Shown here: positions 6,887 to 15,589 of the stretch, piece after piece | Numbering within the stretch: position 1 is the stretch's first letter | Layout of the letters: each line of letters begins with the position of its first letter | NCBI GenBank assembly: GCA_024279935.1 | Contig: JAJRQZ010000113.1 | Coordinates: 1 to 32,003, forward strand | Direction: 5' to 3' | DNA from: Bacteroidota bacterium | GTDB taxonomy: Bacteria > Bacteroidota > Bacteroidia > Bacteroidales > F082 | Length of the DNA: 32,003 nucleotides | Notes under the pieces: generated by a model | What the model saw: the letters and a program-made list of their open reading frames with translations, nothing else | Told to the model about the DNA's origin: nothing | The model's database searches: none | Made by a program: the position numbers and the translations under genes

Positions 6887-8242
6887 ATGGATATCATTAG
6901 AAGAGATTTTATTAAAACAGCAGCGGTTGCAGGTGCTGGGTTAGCAGCCGCACCTTCGATTGTGTTTTCAAACCCGCTAAAAAACAGTAAGTTGCGTATT
7001 GGTTTGATAGGTGTAGGCCTTCGTGGCGAATGGCATCTGGCAAACTCGCTTAGGCGGGATGACGTAGAAATAGCTGCTATTTGCGATATTGACCCCAAGC
7101 GTCTTGAAGTTTCGCGAAAAAGAATAGCCCAGGCAGGTGCAAGAAAAGCACTGGAATTCGGCAAGAATAAATATGATTATCGTAATTTGCTGGAATTGAA
7201 GGATCTGGATGCTGTAATCATTTCAACGCCATGGCTATGGCATACACCGATGACTGTTGATGCCATGAATGCGGGGAAATATGCCGGTGTGGAGGTGTCG
7301 GCGGCAACATCCATGAAAGAATGCTGGGATCTGGTGGAAGCCCATGAAAACTCTGGAACACAGATGATGATACTCGAAAATGTAAACTACCGCCGCGATG
7401 TGCTCGCAATAATGAACATGGTTCGCCAGGATGTGCTCGGCGAGCTGCTGCATTTCCGCTGCGGTTATCAGCACGATTTACGAGAGGTGAAATTCAATAA
7501 CGGCAAACAACCTTACGGTGGAGGGGTTTTATTTGGGCCCGAGGCCATGAGCGAGGCACAATGGCGCACCCGGCACAGTCTTAAACGTAATGCAGATCTA
7601 TACCCAACTCATGGCGTAGGCCCTGTTGCGGCCTATGCAAACATAAATCGCGGAAACAGGTTTTTGTCGCTCAGCTCTCATGCTACCAAATCGAGGGGTT
7701 TGCATAAATACATCGTTGACCATGGCGGTGCCGATAATCCTAACGCAAAACTGCGCTGGAAACTCGGCGACGTAGTTACAACTACTATCAACACCTATAA
7801 TGGCGAAACGATAATCGTTACCCACGACACCAACTCACCGCGCCCTTACTCGCTGGGCTTCAGGGTACAGGGAACGAAAGGCCTGTGGGAAGTTGACGGA
7901 AACAGGATTTATATAGAGGGCAAGTCGGACCCCCACCGTTGGGACGATGCCGATGAGTGGCTTAAAAAATACGACCATCCCTTATGGGGGAAATTCGGCG
8001 ATGATGCCGAAGGTGCAGGCCATGGCGGAATGGATTTCTTTGTCCTGAATGCTTTTATAGAATCTGCCAAGAAAAACATAGCCCCTCCCTTGGATGTTTA
8101 CGATGCTGCAGCGTGGAGCGCGATTACCCCTCTCTCTGAGTTGTCGATAGCAAATAATGGCGAGGTCCAGGACTTCCCGGACTTTACAGGGGCAAGATGG
8201 ATTAAGCGCAAGCCGTATAATTGGATAAAGGACGACTATTAG
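6887..8242 (+). CDS. Tat-exported Gfo/Idh/MocA protein, GH109 (alpha-N-acetylgalactosaminidase) type
   Basis: 451 residues. The N-terminus is a twin-arginine signal: IIRRDFIKTAAVAGAGLAAAP, followed by a Rossmann fold with LRIGLIGVGLRGEWHL and the acidic NAD-binding CDIDP. The central part contains LYPTHGVGPVAAYANINRGN, which I recognise as characteristic of GH109 enzymes; these use tightly bound NAD+ to cleave glycosidic bonds by oxidation and elimination. ENVNYRRDVLAIMNMV and the C-terminal Gfo-Idh-MocA domain also fit. Length matches GH109 (about 450). Substrate alpha-GalNAc is inferred from the family; many bacterial Gfo/Idh/MocA proteins with Tat signals act on other sugars. Stands alone between two terminator-like elements. 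Confidence 0.85.
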   Translation: MDIIRRDFIKTAAVAGAGLAAAPSIVFSNPLKNSKLRIGLIGVGLRGEWHLANSLRRDDVEIAAICDIDPKRLEVSRKRIAQAGARKALEFGKNKYDYRNLLELKDLDAVIISTPWLWHTPMTVDAMNAGKYAGVEVSAATSMKECWDLVEAHENSGTQMMILENVNYRRDVLAIMNMVRQDVLGELLHFRCGYQHDLREVKFNNGKQPYGGGVLFGPEAMSEAQWRTRHSLKRNADLYPTHGVGPVAAYANINRGNRFLSLSSHATKSRGLHKYIVDHGGADNPNAKLRWKLGDVVTTTINTYNGETIIVTHDTNSPRPYSLGFRVQGTKGLWEVDGNRIYIEGKSDPHRWDDADEWLKKYDHPLWGKFGDDAEGAGHGGMDFFVLNAFIESAKKNIAPPLDVYDAAAWSAITPLSELSIANNGEVQDFPDFTGARWIKRKPYNWIKDDY

Positions 8243-8305
8243 CGGCTGCCTTCAGGCAGAATGAAACCAAAATGAGTAAAATCCTCCTGGTTCCCTAATA
8301 GCCTG

Positions 8306-8488
8306 TTTGTTACTACTCAGCAGGTTCATCAAGTTGATTATCAATAGCCCCATGCTTCAGCGTGGGGCTATATATTTGAAATCTCAGTAGTTTTGGCGGG
8401 AATTTTGTGTTTTTCAAACAAAAATTGTGACAAAACGGATAGGTAACCAATGAGTTAATATTTTTCTCTACTGCTTAGTAGTAACAAA
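8306..8488. repeat. 183-bp non-coding element bounded by 18-bp inverted repeats
   Basis: TTTGTTACTACTCAGCAG at 8306-8323 is repeated inverted at 8471-8488 (CTGCTTAGTAGTAACAAA), with one mismatch. Inside, TAGCCCCA (8345-8352) pairs with TGGGGCTA (8363-8370) around a TGCTTCAGCG loop, a shape that recalls the hairpins near ends of IS200/IS605-type elements. No ORF is present and no clear target duplication flanks it. It could be a MITE-like element at the left border of the accessory island; the hairpin may also end transcription of the preceding gene. Confidence 0.5.
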
Positions 8489-8498
8489 TAATTTAATG

Positions 8499-8506
8499 TA
8501 CTTTTG
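8499..8506 (+). promoter_or_regulatory. -7 box upstream of the XRE pseudogene
   Basis: TACTTTTG matches TAnnTTTG and lies 37 bp before the ATG at 8544. No convincing -33 element is visible. It would drive the island XRE-TrlF-AlbA_2. Confidence 0.35.
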
Positions 8507-8543
8507 TTCTTTGCAATTTATATCAAAGTCTAAAATGGACTCT

Positions 8544-8738
8544 ATGAATAGGATTAAAATAGTTTTATAATAACAAGGTCGGACCCAGACTTGGTTAGCT
8601 GAAAAAATCGGGAAAAGTTATGTTGTTGTAACTAACTATTGTAACAATAACTCACAGCCAAGTATTCAGGTTTTGACTGATATTTCTAAGATTCTTGATG
8701 TTGATATCCGAGAATTGCTCGTTTCCACAGAAAAATAA
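8544..8738 (+). pseudogene. XRE/Cro-type helix-turn-helix regulator with two in-frame stop codons
   Basis: Read through, the frame gives MNRIKIVL, two consecutive TAA codons (8568-8573), then QGRTQTWLAEKIGKSYVVV and IQVLTDISKILDVDIRELLV up to TAA at 8736. This is the standard small XRE protein (about 64 residues) found next to restriction and defence genes: the recognition helix KSYVVVTNYCNN and closing RELL are intact. No alternative start before the helix-turn-helix would restore helix 1. The stop lies 8 bp before the TTG start of the PHP-ATPase gene, so it was probably the regulator of that operon. Confidence 0.7.
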
Positions 8739-8746
8739 AATCTATT

Positions 8747-10966
8747 TTGGATAAACATATAAGCATATTCAAAAATGGGAGTTCTTGGCTAAGGGCTGAT
8801 TTTCATTTACACACAAAAGCGGATAAAGAGTTTATTTATAATGATGAAGAAAATTCCTTTATTTCTCTTTATGTTGACAAACTTGATGAAGAAAATATCA
8901 AAGTTGCATTTATATCGAACCACAATAAATTTGATGTAAATGAATATAAATCCCTATCAAAAAAAGCACGAGAGAAGGAAATATATGTTTTGCCGGGAAT
9001 TGAGCTCTCTGTAAATGACGGTGCTAATGGCATTCATTGCTTGGTGATTTTTGACCCAACAGAATGGCTAGGAAATAGCACTGATTTCATCAACCAATTC
9101 TTGACTCAAACATTTGCGGGAAAAGCAAATTATGAAAATGAAAACGGCAGGTCAAATGACAACCTAATTGAAACAATTAAAAAATTGGATGCATTTGGAA
9201 AAGGCTATTTTATAATTATGGCTCACCTTGAGCAAAGAAGTGGTTTTTTCAATGAACTTAATGGAGGAAGAATAGAAGAGTTAGGGAAACAACCAGTCTT
9301 CCGAAAATCAGTATTAGGCTTTCAAAAAGTACGGACTCGTGATTATTTAAAAAATCTTGAATTATGGTTAGGCAAGGAATTACCTGCTTTTGTTGAAGGT
9401 TCAGACCCTAAAAAAATTGATGAAATTGGAAAAAGTGAGGCTGTGTTTTTAAAACTTGGAGCATATAATTTTGAAGCAATAAAATATGCTTTGTTGGATA
9501 AAAAGTTCCGCCAATCAAAATCATTGACTAATCCGACCAATGGATTTATTAAGTCGATTAGTTTCAAAGGCGGGAAATTGGATGGCACTACTGTCTATTT
9601 GAATCATTCTATGAATAATTTAATCGGAATAAGAGGTAGTGGAAAATCTTCGATTTTGGAAGCAATTCGTTATGCCTTGGATATAAATTTATCAAAATAC
9701 CGGAATGTTGATTTTGAATATAAAAATAATTTGATAAATGCGCTTTTAGGTAGTGGTGGGAAAATTACTTGTATTTTAGTTGACGACCAAGGCAATGAAC
9801 ATAAAACAGAGAAAATATCAGGGGACAGAACAAACATATACAAAGATAGCGAACTGCAATTAGGCTTAAAACCTAATGCCATTGTTAAAAAACCAATATA
9901 CTTTGGGCAAAAAGACCTTTCACAAATTGGAGATTCATTATCAACAGAATACTTAATAAGCAAACTAATAGGAGACAGATTGACAAATAAGAAACGAGAA
10001 ATCGAAAACAAGAATCAAGTCATCCTAAACTTATTGTATGAAATTAAAAGGGTTGATGCCAATTTAGATGCTAAATCTGAACATGAAGAAAGATTGGCGG
10101 AATTAAATTTAAAAATCCAAGTTTTTAAAGATAATGAAATTGACAAAAAACTGGAAAAACAAATTGCCTTCAACAAAGACATTAACTTTATAAAACGAGT
10201 TGACAAATTCGAGCTTAAAATCATTGATGCCCTGGATGAATTTATTGAAGAATATGACGGTGGTTTTGAAAATTTTAAAACATACGTATCTAAGGAAAAC
10301 ACTCTGGACATGGGAAAGGTTTCTCAATCGTTAATCTCTTTTGAGAAAATATTTGATGATTTAAGAAAAATCCTAATTTCACTTATTGCTAAAAATGAAG
10401 ATCTCACAGAAACTCAAAAAGGCTTTACAAACAAATATAATGAACTAAAAGAAGAGTTTTCAAGAATTAAAAGAGACATAAAACTTCCGAATATTCAAGC
10501 AGATGAATATGTAAAATACACTAAAGAACTCGATTTAACGAAAGCACAGCTCTCAGAATTAGAAAAGCTTTCCAAAAAGAAAAATAAATTACAGGTTCAA
10601 CTTAAACAATCATTGGCTTCCCTTCAAGGATTATGGCATAACGAATTTGAAATAATTCAGGAGGAAATTAAAAAGGTTAATTATGGTCAACCCCTTGTTG
10701 TAATAAATGGACAAGAGATGCCAGTAATCAAGATTAAAGTTGATTTCAAAAACAATAAAGATTATTTTAGATCCTATTTAAAAGAAAACCTTAGGGGGAG
10801 CAATCTTAAGGACAATAATATTCAAGCTATAGCTGATAACTATTCTGACTTAATTAGCGTTTTCGATGATTTCCAAATTGAAAACAGCAATATTAAAAAT
10901 AGTTTGTCAGATACGCAGTTTCATACCTTTAAGGAATATTTCAAATCTAATATTGGAGCCTTTTAA
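8747..10966 (+). CDS. PHP domain plus SMC/RecF-like ATPase (TrlF type), interrupted by a frameshift
   Basis: 739 residues from a TTG start; the frame is closed by TGA at 8702 and offers no ATG. Residues 16-220 form a PHP phosphoesterase domain: H20-L-H22, N58-H59, E86 in LPGIELS, H97, H160, and S219-D220 (the usual SDAH is SDPK). The ATPase head follows, with Walker A GIRGSGKS at 294-301, then a long coiled coil from about 400 to 680 rich in Lys/Glu. The frame ends at TAA 10964 immediately before the sequence for the signature, Walker B and H-loop, which continue one base back (see the next entry). NCBI calls this architecture TrlF family AAA-like ATPase. Likely an anti-phage or DNA-processing protein; as written it lacks its C-terminal catalytic half-site. 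Confidence 0.8.
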   Translation: MDKHISIFKNGSSWLRADFHLHTKADKEFIYNDEENSFISLYVDKLDEENIKVAFISNHNKFDVNEYKSLSKKAREKEIYVLPGIELSVNDGANGIHCLVIFDPTEWLGNSTDFINQFLTQTFAGKANYENENGRSNDNLIETIKKLDAFGKGYFIIMAHLEQRSGFFNELNGGRIEELGKQPVFRKSVLGFQKVRTRDYLKNLELWLGKELPAFVEGSDPKKIDEIGKSEAVFLKLGAYNFEAIKYALLDKKFRQSKSLTNPTNGFIKSISFKGGKLDGTTVYLNHSMNNLIGIRGSGKSSILEAIRYALDINLSKYRNVDFEYKNNLINALLGSGGKITCILVDDQGNEHKTEKISGDRTNIYKDSELQLGLKPNAIVKKPIYFGQKDLSQIGDSLSTEYLISKLIGDRLTNKKREIENKNQVILNLLYEIKRVDANLDAKSEHEERLAELNLKIQVFKDNEIDKKLEKQIAFNKDINFIKRVDKFELKIIDALDEFIEEYDGGFENFKTYVSKENTLDMGKVSQSLISFEKIFDDLRKILISLIAKNEDLTETQKGFTNKYNELKEEFSRIKRDIKLPNIQADEYVKYTKELDLTKAQLSELEKLSKKKNKLQVQLKQSLASLQGLWHNEFEIIQEEIKKVNYGQPLVVINGQEMPVIKIKVDFKNNKDYFRSYLKENLRGSNLKDNNIQAIADNYSDLISVFDDFQIENSNIKNSLSDTQFHTFKEYFKSNIGAF

Positions 10967-11388
10967 CTTATCGAATTCCTGATAAGTTTGAGGTCATATA
11001 CAGAGGACGCCCTCTAAGCGAACATTCATTAGGTCAAAGAGCATCAGCCTTGATCATTTTCTTGCTCACATTGAAAGATAGCGACTTGATTATTATTGAC
11101 CAACCAGAAGATGATCTGGATAACCAAACTATTTACAATGATGTTATCAAGGTCTTAAAAGAGTTAAAGAACACATCACAGTTTATTTTTGCCACACACA
11201 ACCCAAACATACCTGTCTTGGGAGACTGCGAGCAAATCATCTCCTGTAAATATCGTTCCAATTCAATTGAAACTGATTTAGGAAGTATTGATGATGAAAC
11301 GATACTAAAAAAAATCGTGAATATTATGGAAGGCGGAGAAGAAGCATTTAATAATAGAAAAATAATTTGCGAATTATGGACGCATTAG
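10963..11388 (+). pseudogene. C-terminal part of the TrlF-type ATPase, in the -1 frame
   Basis: From 10963 the -1 frame reads LTYRIPDKFEVIYRGR, then SLGQRASALIIF (ABC/SMC signature), LIIIDQPEDDLDN (Walker B and D-loop) and FATHNPNIPVLGD (H-loop), to TAG at 11388. All of these are missing from the upstream frame and are needed to finish the ATPase. Adding one T to the TTTT run at 10961-10964 would join the two into a single protein of about 880 residues. If translated alone, the first usable start would be TTG 11050, giving 112 residues. The end overlaps the next gene by 13 bp. Confidence 0.8.
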
Positions 11389-12545
11389 AATTGTTAGACC
11401 TTATACAAAAAGGAGAATCAAGTGAAGTGCAATTTACAATACGGGTCGATGATGCGTTTAAGACTGGAACTGAAATGGTTGCGTTCTCAAACACAAAAGG
11501 AGGTTTGTTAATAATCGGAATTGATGATAAAACTGGGGATATTAACGGATTATCTTACGAAGAGCTTCAGGAAACTAATCAGCTTTTGTCAAATGCAGCA
11601 TCAGAGAATGTTAAGCCGCCAATTTACATTTATACCGAAACAGTTGAGGTAAGTGATAAAAAAGTAGTAGTTGCCCAAATTTCAGAAGGAATCAGCAAGC
11701 CTCACATAGATAAGAAAGGTGTTATTTGGGTCAAGAATGGTTCTGACAAAAGAAAAGTTGTTGCCAGAGAAGAAATGGCAAGGTTATTACAGAGCAGCGG
11801 GAATTTATTTGCTGATGAAACAATAGTTAAAGGAACAACAATAAATGATATTGATGAAGGTTTTTTCAAGAATTTTATAAAATTAAAAACCAAAAAACCC
11901 ATTGATGAACTAGGTCTGTCCATTGCGGGAATGCTGTCGGGTATGGGAATGCTCAAAGATGGAAGCTTATCTCTTGGCGGATTGCTTCTGTTTGGAAAAA
12001 GCCCACAGCAATATAGGCCTGCTTTCACGGTACAATGCGTGGCAGTTATTGGTAATGATATTAGTTCAAATAAATATAGGGATAAAGAAGACCCGTTTAC
12101 AGGAAACCTTCAATGCCTTTATGACAAGACCCTTTCTTTTATTACCCGAAATTTGAAGAAAACACAAAAAGAAGAAAGTTTTAATTCCCCATCGGTTTTA
12201 GAATTACCAATAGAAACTATTGAGGAACTTCTCGTAAATGCTTTGGTTCATAGAGATTATTTTATTCTTTCAAGTATTAAGGTTTTTGTTTTTGACAATC
12301 GAATAGAAATAATTAGCCCCGGAACATTACCTAATACATTGACAATTGAGAATATTAAAGTTGGGGCCTCGATTCAGAGAAACCCAATGTTATGTTCAAA
12401 CTCAAGATATGTTCTTCCTTTTTTTGGTGTTGGTAGCGGAATACCAAGAGCATATGAAAGTGTGCCAGATTTAGAATTAATTAATGATATTGATAGGGGA
12501 CTCTTTATTTCAATAATCAAACGTAAGAAAATGGATAGTGCGTGA
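11376..12545 (+). CDS. AlbA_2 (Schlafen-like) domain protein with C-terminal HATPase-like domain
   Basis: 389 residues from ATG 11376; a TTG nine bases upstream is possible but less likely. Residues 1-125 are an AlbA_2/Schlafen AAA_4 domain: ESSEVQFTIRV, MVAFSNTKGGLLIIGIDDKTG, VIWVKNGSDKRK. The C-terminal part has the segment IEELLVNALVHRDYF and IEIISPGTLPN, matching the RecG-like HATPase_c_4 domain. Such proteins are often annotated as ATP-binding or RNA-binding regulators and are frequent in defence islands. The 13-bp overlap with the end of the PHP-ATPase gene indicates that the two work together. Base composition is AT-rich, like the rest of the island. Function not known. Confidence 0.82.
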   Translation: MDALELLDLIQKGESSEVQFTIRVDDAFKTGTEMVAFSNTKGGLLIIGIDDKTGDINGLSYEELQETNQLLSNAASENVKPPIYIYTETVEVSDKKVVVAQISEGISKPHIDKKGVIWVKNGSDKRKVVAREEMARLLQSSGNLFADETIVKGTTINDIDEGFFKNFIKLKTKKPIDELGLSIAGMLSGMGMLKDGSLSLGGLLLFGKSPQQYRPAFTVQCVAVIGNDISSNKYRDKEDPFTGNLQCLYDKTLSFITRNLKKTQKEESFNSPSVLELPIETIEELLVNALVHRDYFILSSIKVFVFDNRIEIISPGTLPNTLTIENIKVGASIQRNPMLCSNSRYVLPFFGVGSGIPRAYESVPDLELINDIDRGLFISIIKRKKMDSA

Positions 12546-12590
12546 CAATGTATAAAAATAATAACCGAGACAATAGTGATTTAATGAGCT

Positions 12591-12655
12591 GTAGCCAGCT
12601 TCAGCTTTGCCTTAAACCGAAAGGCTTGAATTCTGTAGTCGGCTACTTTTTTTTT
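12591..12655 (+). terminator. Terminator-like long stem at the right border of the island
   Basis: GTAGCC (12591-12596) pairs with GGCTAC (12641-12646), followed by nine T (12647-12655). The inner arm pairs only partly (GCCTT around 12609 with AAGGC 12621). Located 46 bp after the AlbA_2 gene and 11 bp before the next start. Confidence 0.6.
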
Positions 12656-12665
12656 AACAATCCTT

Positions 12666-13511
12666 ATGCCTGACTATAATCTCCATCAGCATAGCCTGTT
12701 TTCCGACGGCAAGGCCGAAACCCTTGATTACGTGGAAAAAGCCATCAGGCTGGGATTCTCCTCGCTGGGTTTTAGCGAGCATTCGCCGCTGCCTTTCAAT
12801 ACTTCTTTTTCTTTGAAGAAAGAAAGAGTCCAGGCTTATATCAATGAAACTGACATTTTAAAACATCGCTTTGCGGATAAATTGGAGGTTTTTCGCTCGC
12901 TTGAAATGGATTTTGTCCCCGTCTTGTCCGAAGACTTCAGTTTTTGGGCAATGAACTGCAAAACCGATTATCTGATTGGCTCGGTCCATCTGGTGTCATC
13001 GGGGACCGGGAACCCGCTGTGGTTTACTGATGGCCCCGACCCGAAAACCTATGATGAGGGCATAAGGAATCTTTTTGACGGTGACATCAAAAAAGCCGTA
13101 AAAACCTTTTTTCATCAAACTAATCAAATGATTGAAACACAGGAGTTTGATATAATCGGGCATTTCGATAAGGTTAAAATGCACAATGCGGACAGGTTTT
13201 TTAAGGATGAGGATAAATGGTATAGGAACCTGATTGGCGAAACCCTCGAGCTTATTAAAAAGAAAAACCTAATTGTTGAAATAAACACTCGTGGGCTTTA
13301 TAAAAAACGGTCAAAAAAACTTTTCCCTGATGATTATGCCCTAAAAAGGGTCAAAGAGCTGGGTGTTCCGATTATTATTTCTTCCGATGCCCATCATCCA
13401 TCAGAATTAAATGCAATGTTCGATTTTGTTGTTGACTATCTAAAACAACTGGGCTTTAACGAAATGATGAAGTTCTCTGATTCAGGATGGCATGATTTGG
13501 AACTAAAATAA
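12666..13511 (+). CDS. PHP-type histidinol phosphatase (HisJ/HisK-like)
   Basis: 281 residues, typical for HolPase of the PHP superfamily. Metal-binding motifs in order: N-L-H-Q-H at 5-8 (YNLHQHSLFSDGKA), GFSEHSPLP, SLEMDFVP, IGSVHLV, IGHFDKVKMHN, VEINTRGLYKKR and the closing SSDAHHPSEL. These are the nine-ligand trinuclear centre of histidinol-phosphate phosphatase, which performs the penultimate step of histidine synthesis (EC 3.1.3.15). No other his gene is in the window, so the pathway link rests on family alone. It follows the defence island, whose ATPase also has a PHP domain, but the sequences are not alike beyond the fold. No own promoter is obvious between it and the terminator. Confidence 0.85.
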   Translation: MPDYNLHQHSLFSDGKAETLDYVEKAIRLGFSSLGFSEHSPLPFNTSFSLKKERVQAYINETDILKHRFADKLEVFRSLEMDFVPVLSEDFSFWAMNCKTDYLIGSVHLVSSGTGNPLWFTDGPDPKTYDEGIRNLFDGDIKKAVKTFFHQTNQMIETQEFDIIGHFDKVKMHNADRFFKDEDKWYRNLIGETLELIKKKNLIVEINTRGLYKKRSKKLFPDDYALKRVKELGVPIIISSDAHHPSELNAMFDFVVDYLKQLGFNEMMKFSDSGWHDLELK

Positions 13512-13573
13512 ATGAAATTCCAAAAATTCATCATTTATTCACATTGAATGTCAAAAAGGTTCTCCTAATAGAC

Positions 13574-13581
13574 TAATTTTG
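13574..13581 (+). promoter_or_regulatory. -7 box of the metallophosphoesterase gene
   Basis: TAATTTTG matches TAnnTTTG and lies 26 bp before the start codon at 13608; no convincing -33 element at 19-21 bp. Confidence 0.35.
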
Positions 13582-13607
13582 TAAAACGTAAATAAACAAT
13601 ATAAATA

Positions 13608-15527
13608 ATGAAACACTATCTAACTTTTATCGCATCAGCTTTAATGGGCCTCAGCCTTATGGCACAGACCAATTTGCAGCCTAAAAATGTCGAAATACCG
13701 GCAGTCTATCAGAACATCAGCGTAAACGAAGCCGGTTTCTTGATCTTCACAAACCCTACAACCGCTATGGAAGCCCCGGAGTTCGAGACCCCCATATTGG
13801 TTTCGTTGAATGATGTAAGAGCCTCGTTCACAGGTACTAAAAACGGCTTGCAATTGAACTTGAACAACGAGCATCTGAACGGAGTCGTGTATTATGGCTT
13901 GTTTCCTGACAGCGACGATAAATTCCCTCAGGCTGTATATTTTAAAAAGAGCGCTAAATTAGAGGGAGGTGTCGCCACTATAAATATCGCACAAATGGCC
14001 GGTAAATATGACATAGCCGATTGGGAGGAGAATGCTTATGCAAAACTAGGTTATCGCATTACCGACGACAAAGGCCAGATAATTTATGACGGCAAGATTT
14101 ACGCCAGCGGAAAAGGCCCGTTCAAACCGGCCCTGTCGATAGTCGAAGGTCCGTTTGTAAATAAACTCGGAAGTGCGCAGGCAACAATATCGTTCACAAC
14201 CAACTTTCCTTCAAGTCCTTATGTTGAAGTTAACGGGAAAAAATATGAGGCTGTTAAAATGATGGCCAACATCAAAGGTGATATAAAACACGAAATCCTT
14301 ATTAATCGCTTGCAGCCGTCAACAAAATACGATTATACAGTAGTCTTTGGTGATCTAAAGGAGACTTATAGTTTCAAAACTGCGCCTGCAAGCGGAAGCC
14401 GCGAAAAATTTACCTTTGCTTATGTTAGTGATTCACGACAAGGAAATGGGGGCGGTGAAAGAAACATTCATGGTACCAACGCCTATGTCATGAAGAGGAT
14501 GGCCGCCTTGGCAATGCACGAAAACTCGGTGTTTATGCAGTTTACAGGCGATATGATAAATGGATACAGCAATACTGTTGTTGATCATGAGCTTCAATAT
14601 GCAAACTGGAAAAGATGTATTGAATCGTTTTGGCATTATATGCCGTTTTATGTCGGCCCCGGGAACCACGAGGTATTATTGACCTCTTTTAATGATGGCA
14701 GTAAATATGGCAAGCTGGTAGATAAGTTCCCTTTTAATACTTCATCGGCAGAAAAAGTCTTCAGCAATAATTTTGTTAATCCCGGTAACGGGCCCAAAAG
14801 TGAAGATGGATCGAAATATGACCCTGACGAAAACAAAATGGATTTTCCGCGCTATGGCGAAACTGTTTTTTATTATACCTATGATAATGTGGCAATGATT
14901 GTGCTTAACTCCGATTATTTATATACTCCTGAGGCTGAGGCTGTCCCGCTTATAGGAGGCAATGTACATGGCTATATAATGGATAACCAGCTTGAATGGC
15001 TCAAGAAAACTTTAAGAATACTTGAAAAGGACGACGATATCGACAATATTTTTGTTACAATCCATACACCTGCATTCCCCAATGCAGGACATTCCCACGA
15101 CGATATGTGGTATAACGGAAACAATGAAATAAGACCTGTTATAGGCGGGGTGGCTGTTGAAAAAGGAATGCTCGAAAGAAGGGATGAGTTTTTGAACCTC
15201 ATTATCAATAAAAGCCCGAAAGTAGTTGCCTTGCTCTGCGGCGACGAGCATAATTATACCAGGATGGAAATAACCAACGATATGATCAGGTATCCGGAAA
15301 ACTGGGGCAAGAAGAAATTGAAGATCAAGCGTTCGTTCTGGCAAATCACAAACGGTTCGGCCGGTGCGCCATATTACGGACAGGAAGTGCTGCCCTGGAG
15401 CAGTTCGGTGAAAAAATACACTACCCAGTTTTCGTTGATGCTTTTCGACATCAATGGCCCGAAAGTTAATATGAGGGTCGTAAACCCTGATACTTTCGAG
15501 ATGATCGAAGAAGTGGAATTGCGGTAG
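13608..15527 (+). CDS. Exported calcineurin-like metallophosphoesterase
   Basis: 639 residues with a signal peptide (about 1-19, ending LMAQ). Residues 20-270 are beta-rich; the segment near 175-260 ending in LQPSTKYDYTVVFGDLKETYSFKT has the look of the N-terminal Fn3-like domain of purple acid phosphatases. The metallophosphatase motifs follow: YVSDSRQ (Asp with Arg in place of the usual D-x-H), QFTGDMINGYS, PGNHE, TIHTPAFPNAGHSHDD and CGDEHNYTRME. The D-x-R variant is seen in some bacterial members, so activity is plausible but the metal site differs from the classic one. Substrate unknown. It ends shortly before a bidirectional terminator and faces the LruC gene. Confidence 0.83.
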   Translation: MKHYLTFIASALMGLSLMAQTNLQPKNVEIPAVYQNISVNEAGFLIFTNPTTAMEAPEFETPILVSLNDVRASFTGTKNGLQLNLNNEHLNGVVYYGLFPDSDDKFPQAVYFKKSAKLEGGVATINIAQMAGKYDIADWEENAYAKLGYRITDDKGQIIYDGKIYASGKGPFKPALSIVEGPFVNKLGSAQATISFTTNFPSSPYVEVNGKKYEAVKMMANIKGDIKHEILINRLQPSTKYDYTVVFGDLKETYSFKTAPASGSREKFTFAYVSDSRQGNGGGERNIHGTNAYVMKRMAALAMHENSVFMQFTGDMINGYSNTVVDHELQYANWKRCIESFWHYMPFYVGPGNHEVLLTSFNDGSKYGKLVDKFPFNTSSAEKVFSNNFVNPGNGPKSEDGSKYDPDENKMDFPRYGETVFYYTYDNVAMIVLNSDYLYTPEAEAVPLIGGNVHGYIMDNQLEWLKKTLRILEKDDDIDNIFVTIHTPAFPNAGHSHDDMWYNGNNEIRPVIGGVAVEKGMLERRDEFLNLIINKSPKVVALLCGDEHNYTRMEITNDMIRYPENWGKKKLKIKRSFWQITNGSAGAPYYGQEVLPWSSSVKKYTTQFSLMLFDINGPKVNMRVVNPDTFEMIEEVELR

Positions 15528-15549
15528 ATTTTTTGGAAGAAGCTGTAAA

Positions 15550-15589
15550 AGCCCTGTTGTTTGCAAACAACAGGGCTCTTGTTTTTTTT
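15550..15589. terminator. Bidirectional terminator between convergent genes
   Basis: A perfect 28-base palindrome: AGCCCTGTTGTTT (15550-15562) pairs with 15565-15577, with GC at the centre, followed on the plus strand by CTTGTTTTTTTT. On the minus strand it is followed by TTTTAC. It ends the phosphoesterase gene and lies directly after the minus-strand LruC gene, whose stop codon overlaps the T-run. Confidence 0.9.

Noticed and set aside
10955-10975. Programmed -1 frameshift in the TrlF gene
   Set aside because: The CTTTTAAC context lacks a proper slippery heptamer and no stimulating structure was seen; a lost base is simpler.
12666-13511. PHP phosphatase as part of the PHP-ATPase defence module
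   Set aside because: It lies after a terminator, has normal base composition and complete HisJ motifs; the shared PHP fold is coincidental.
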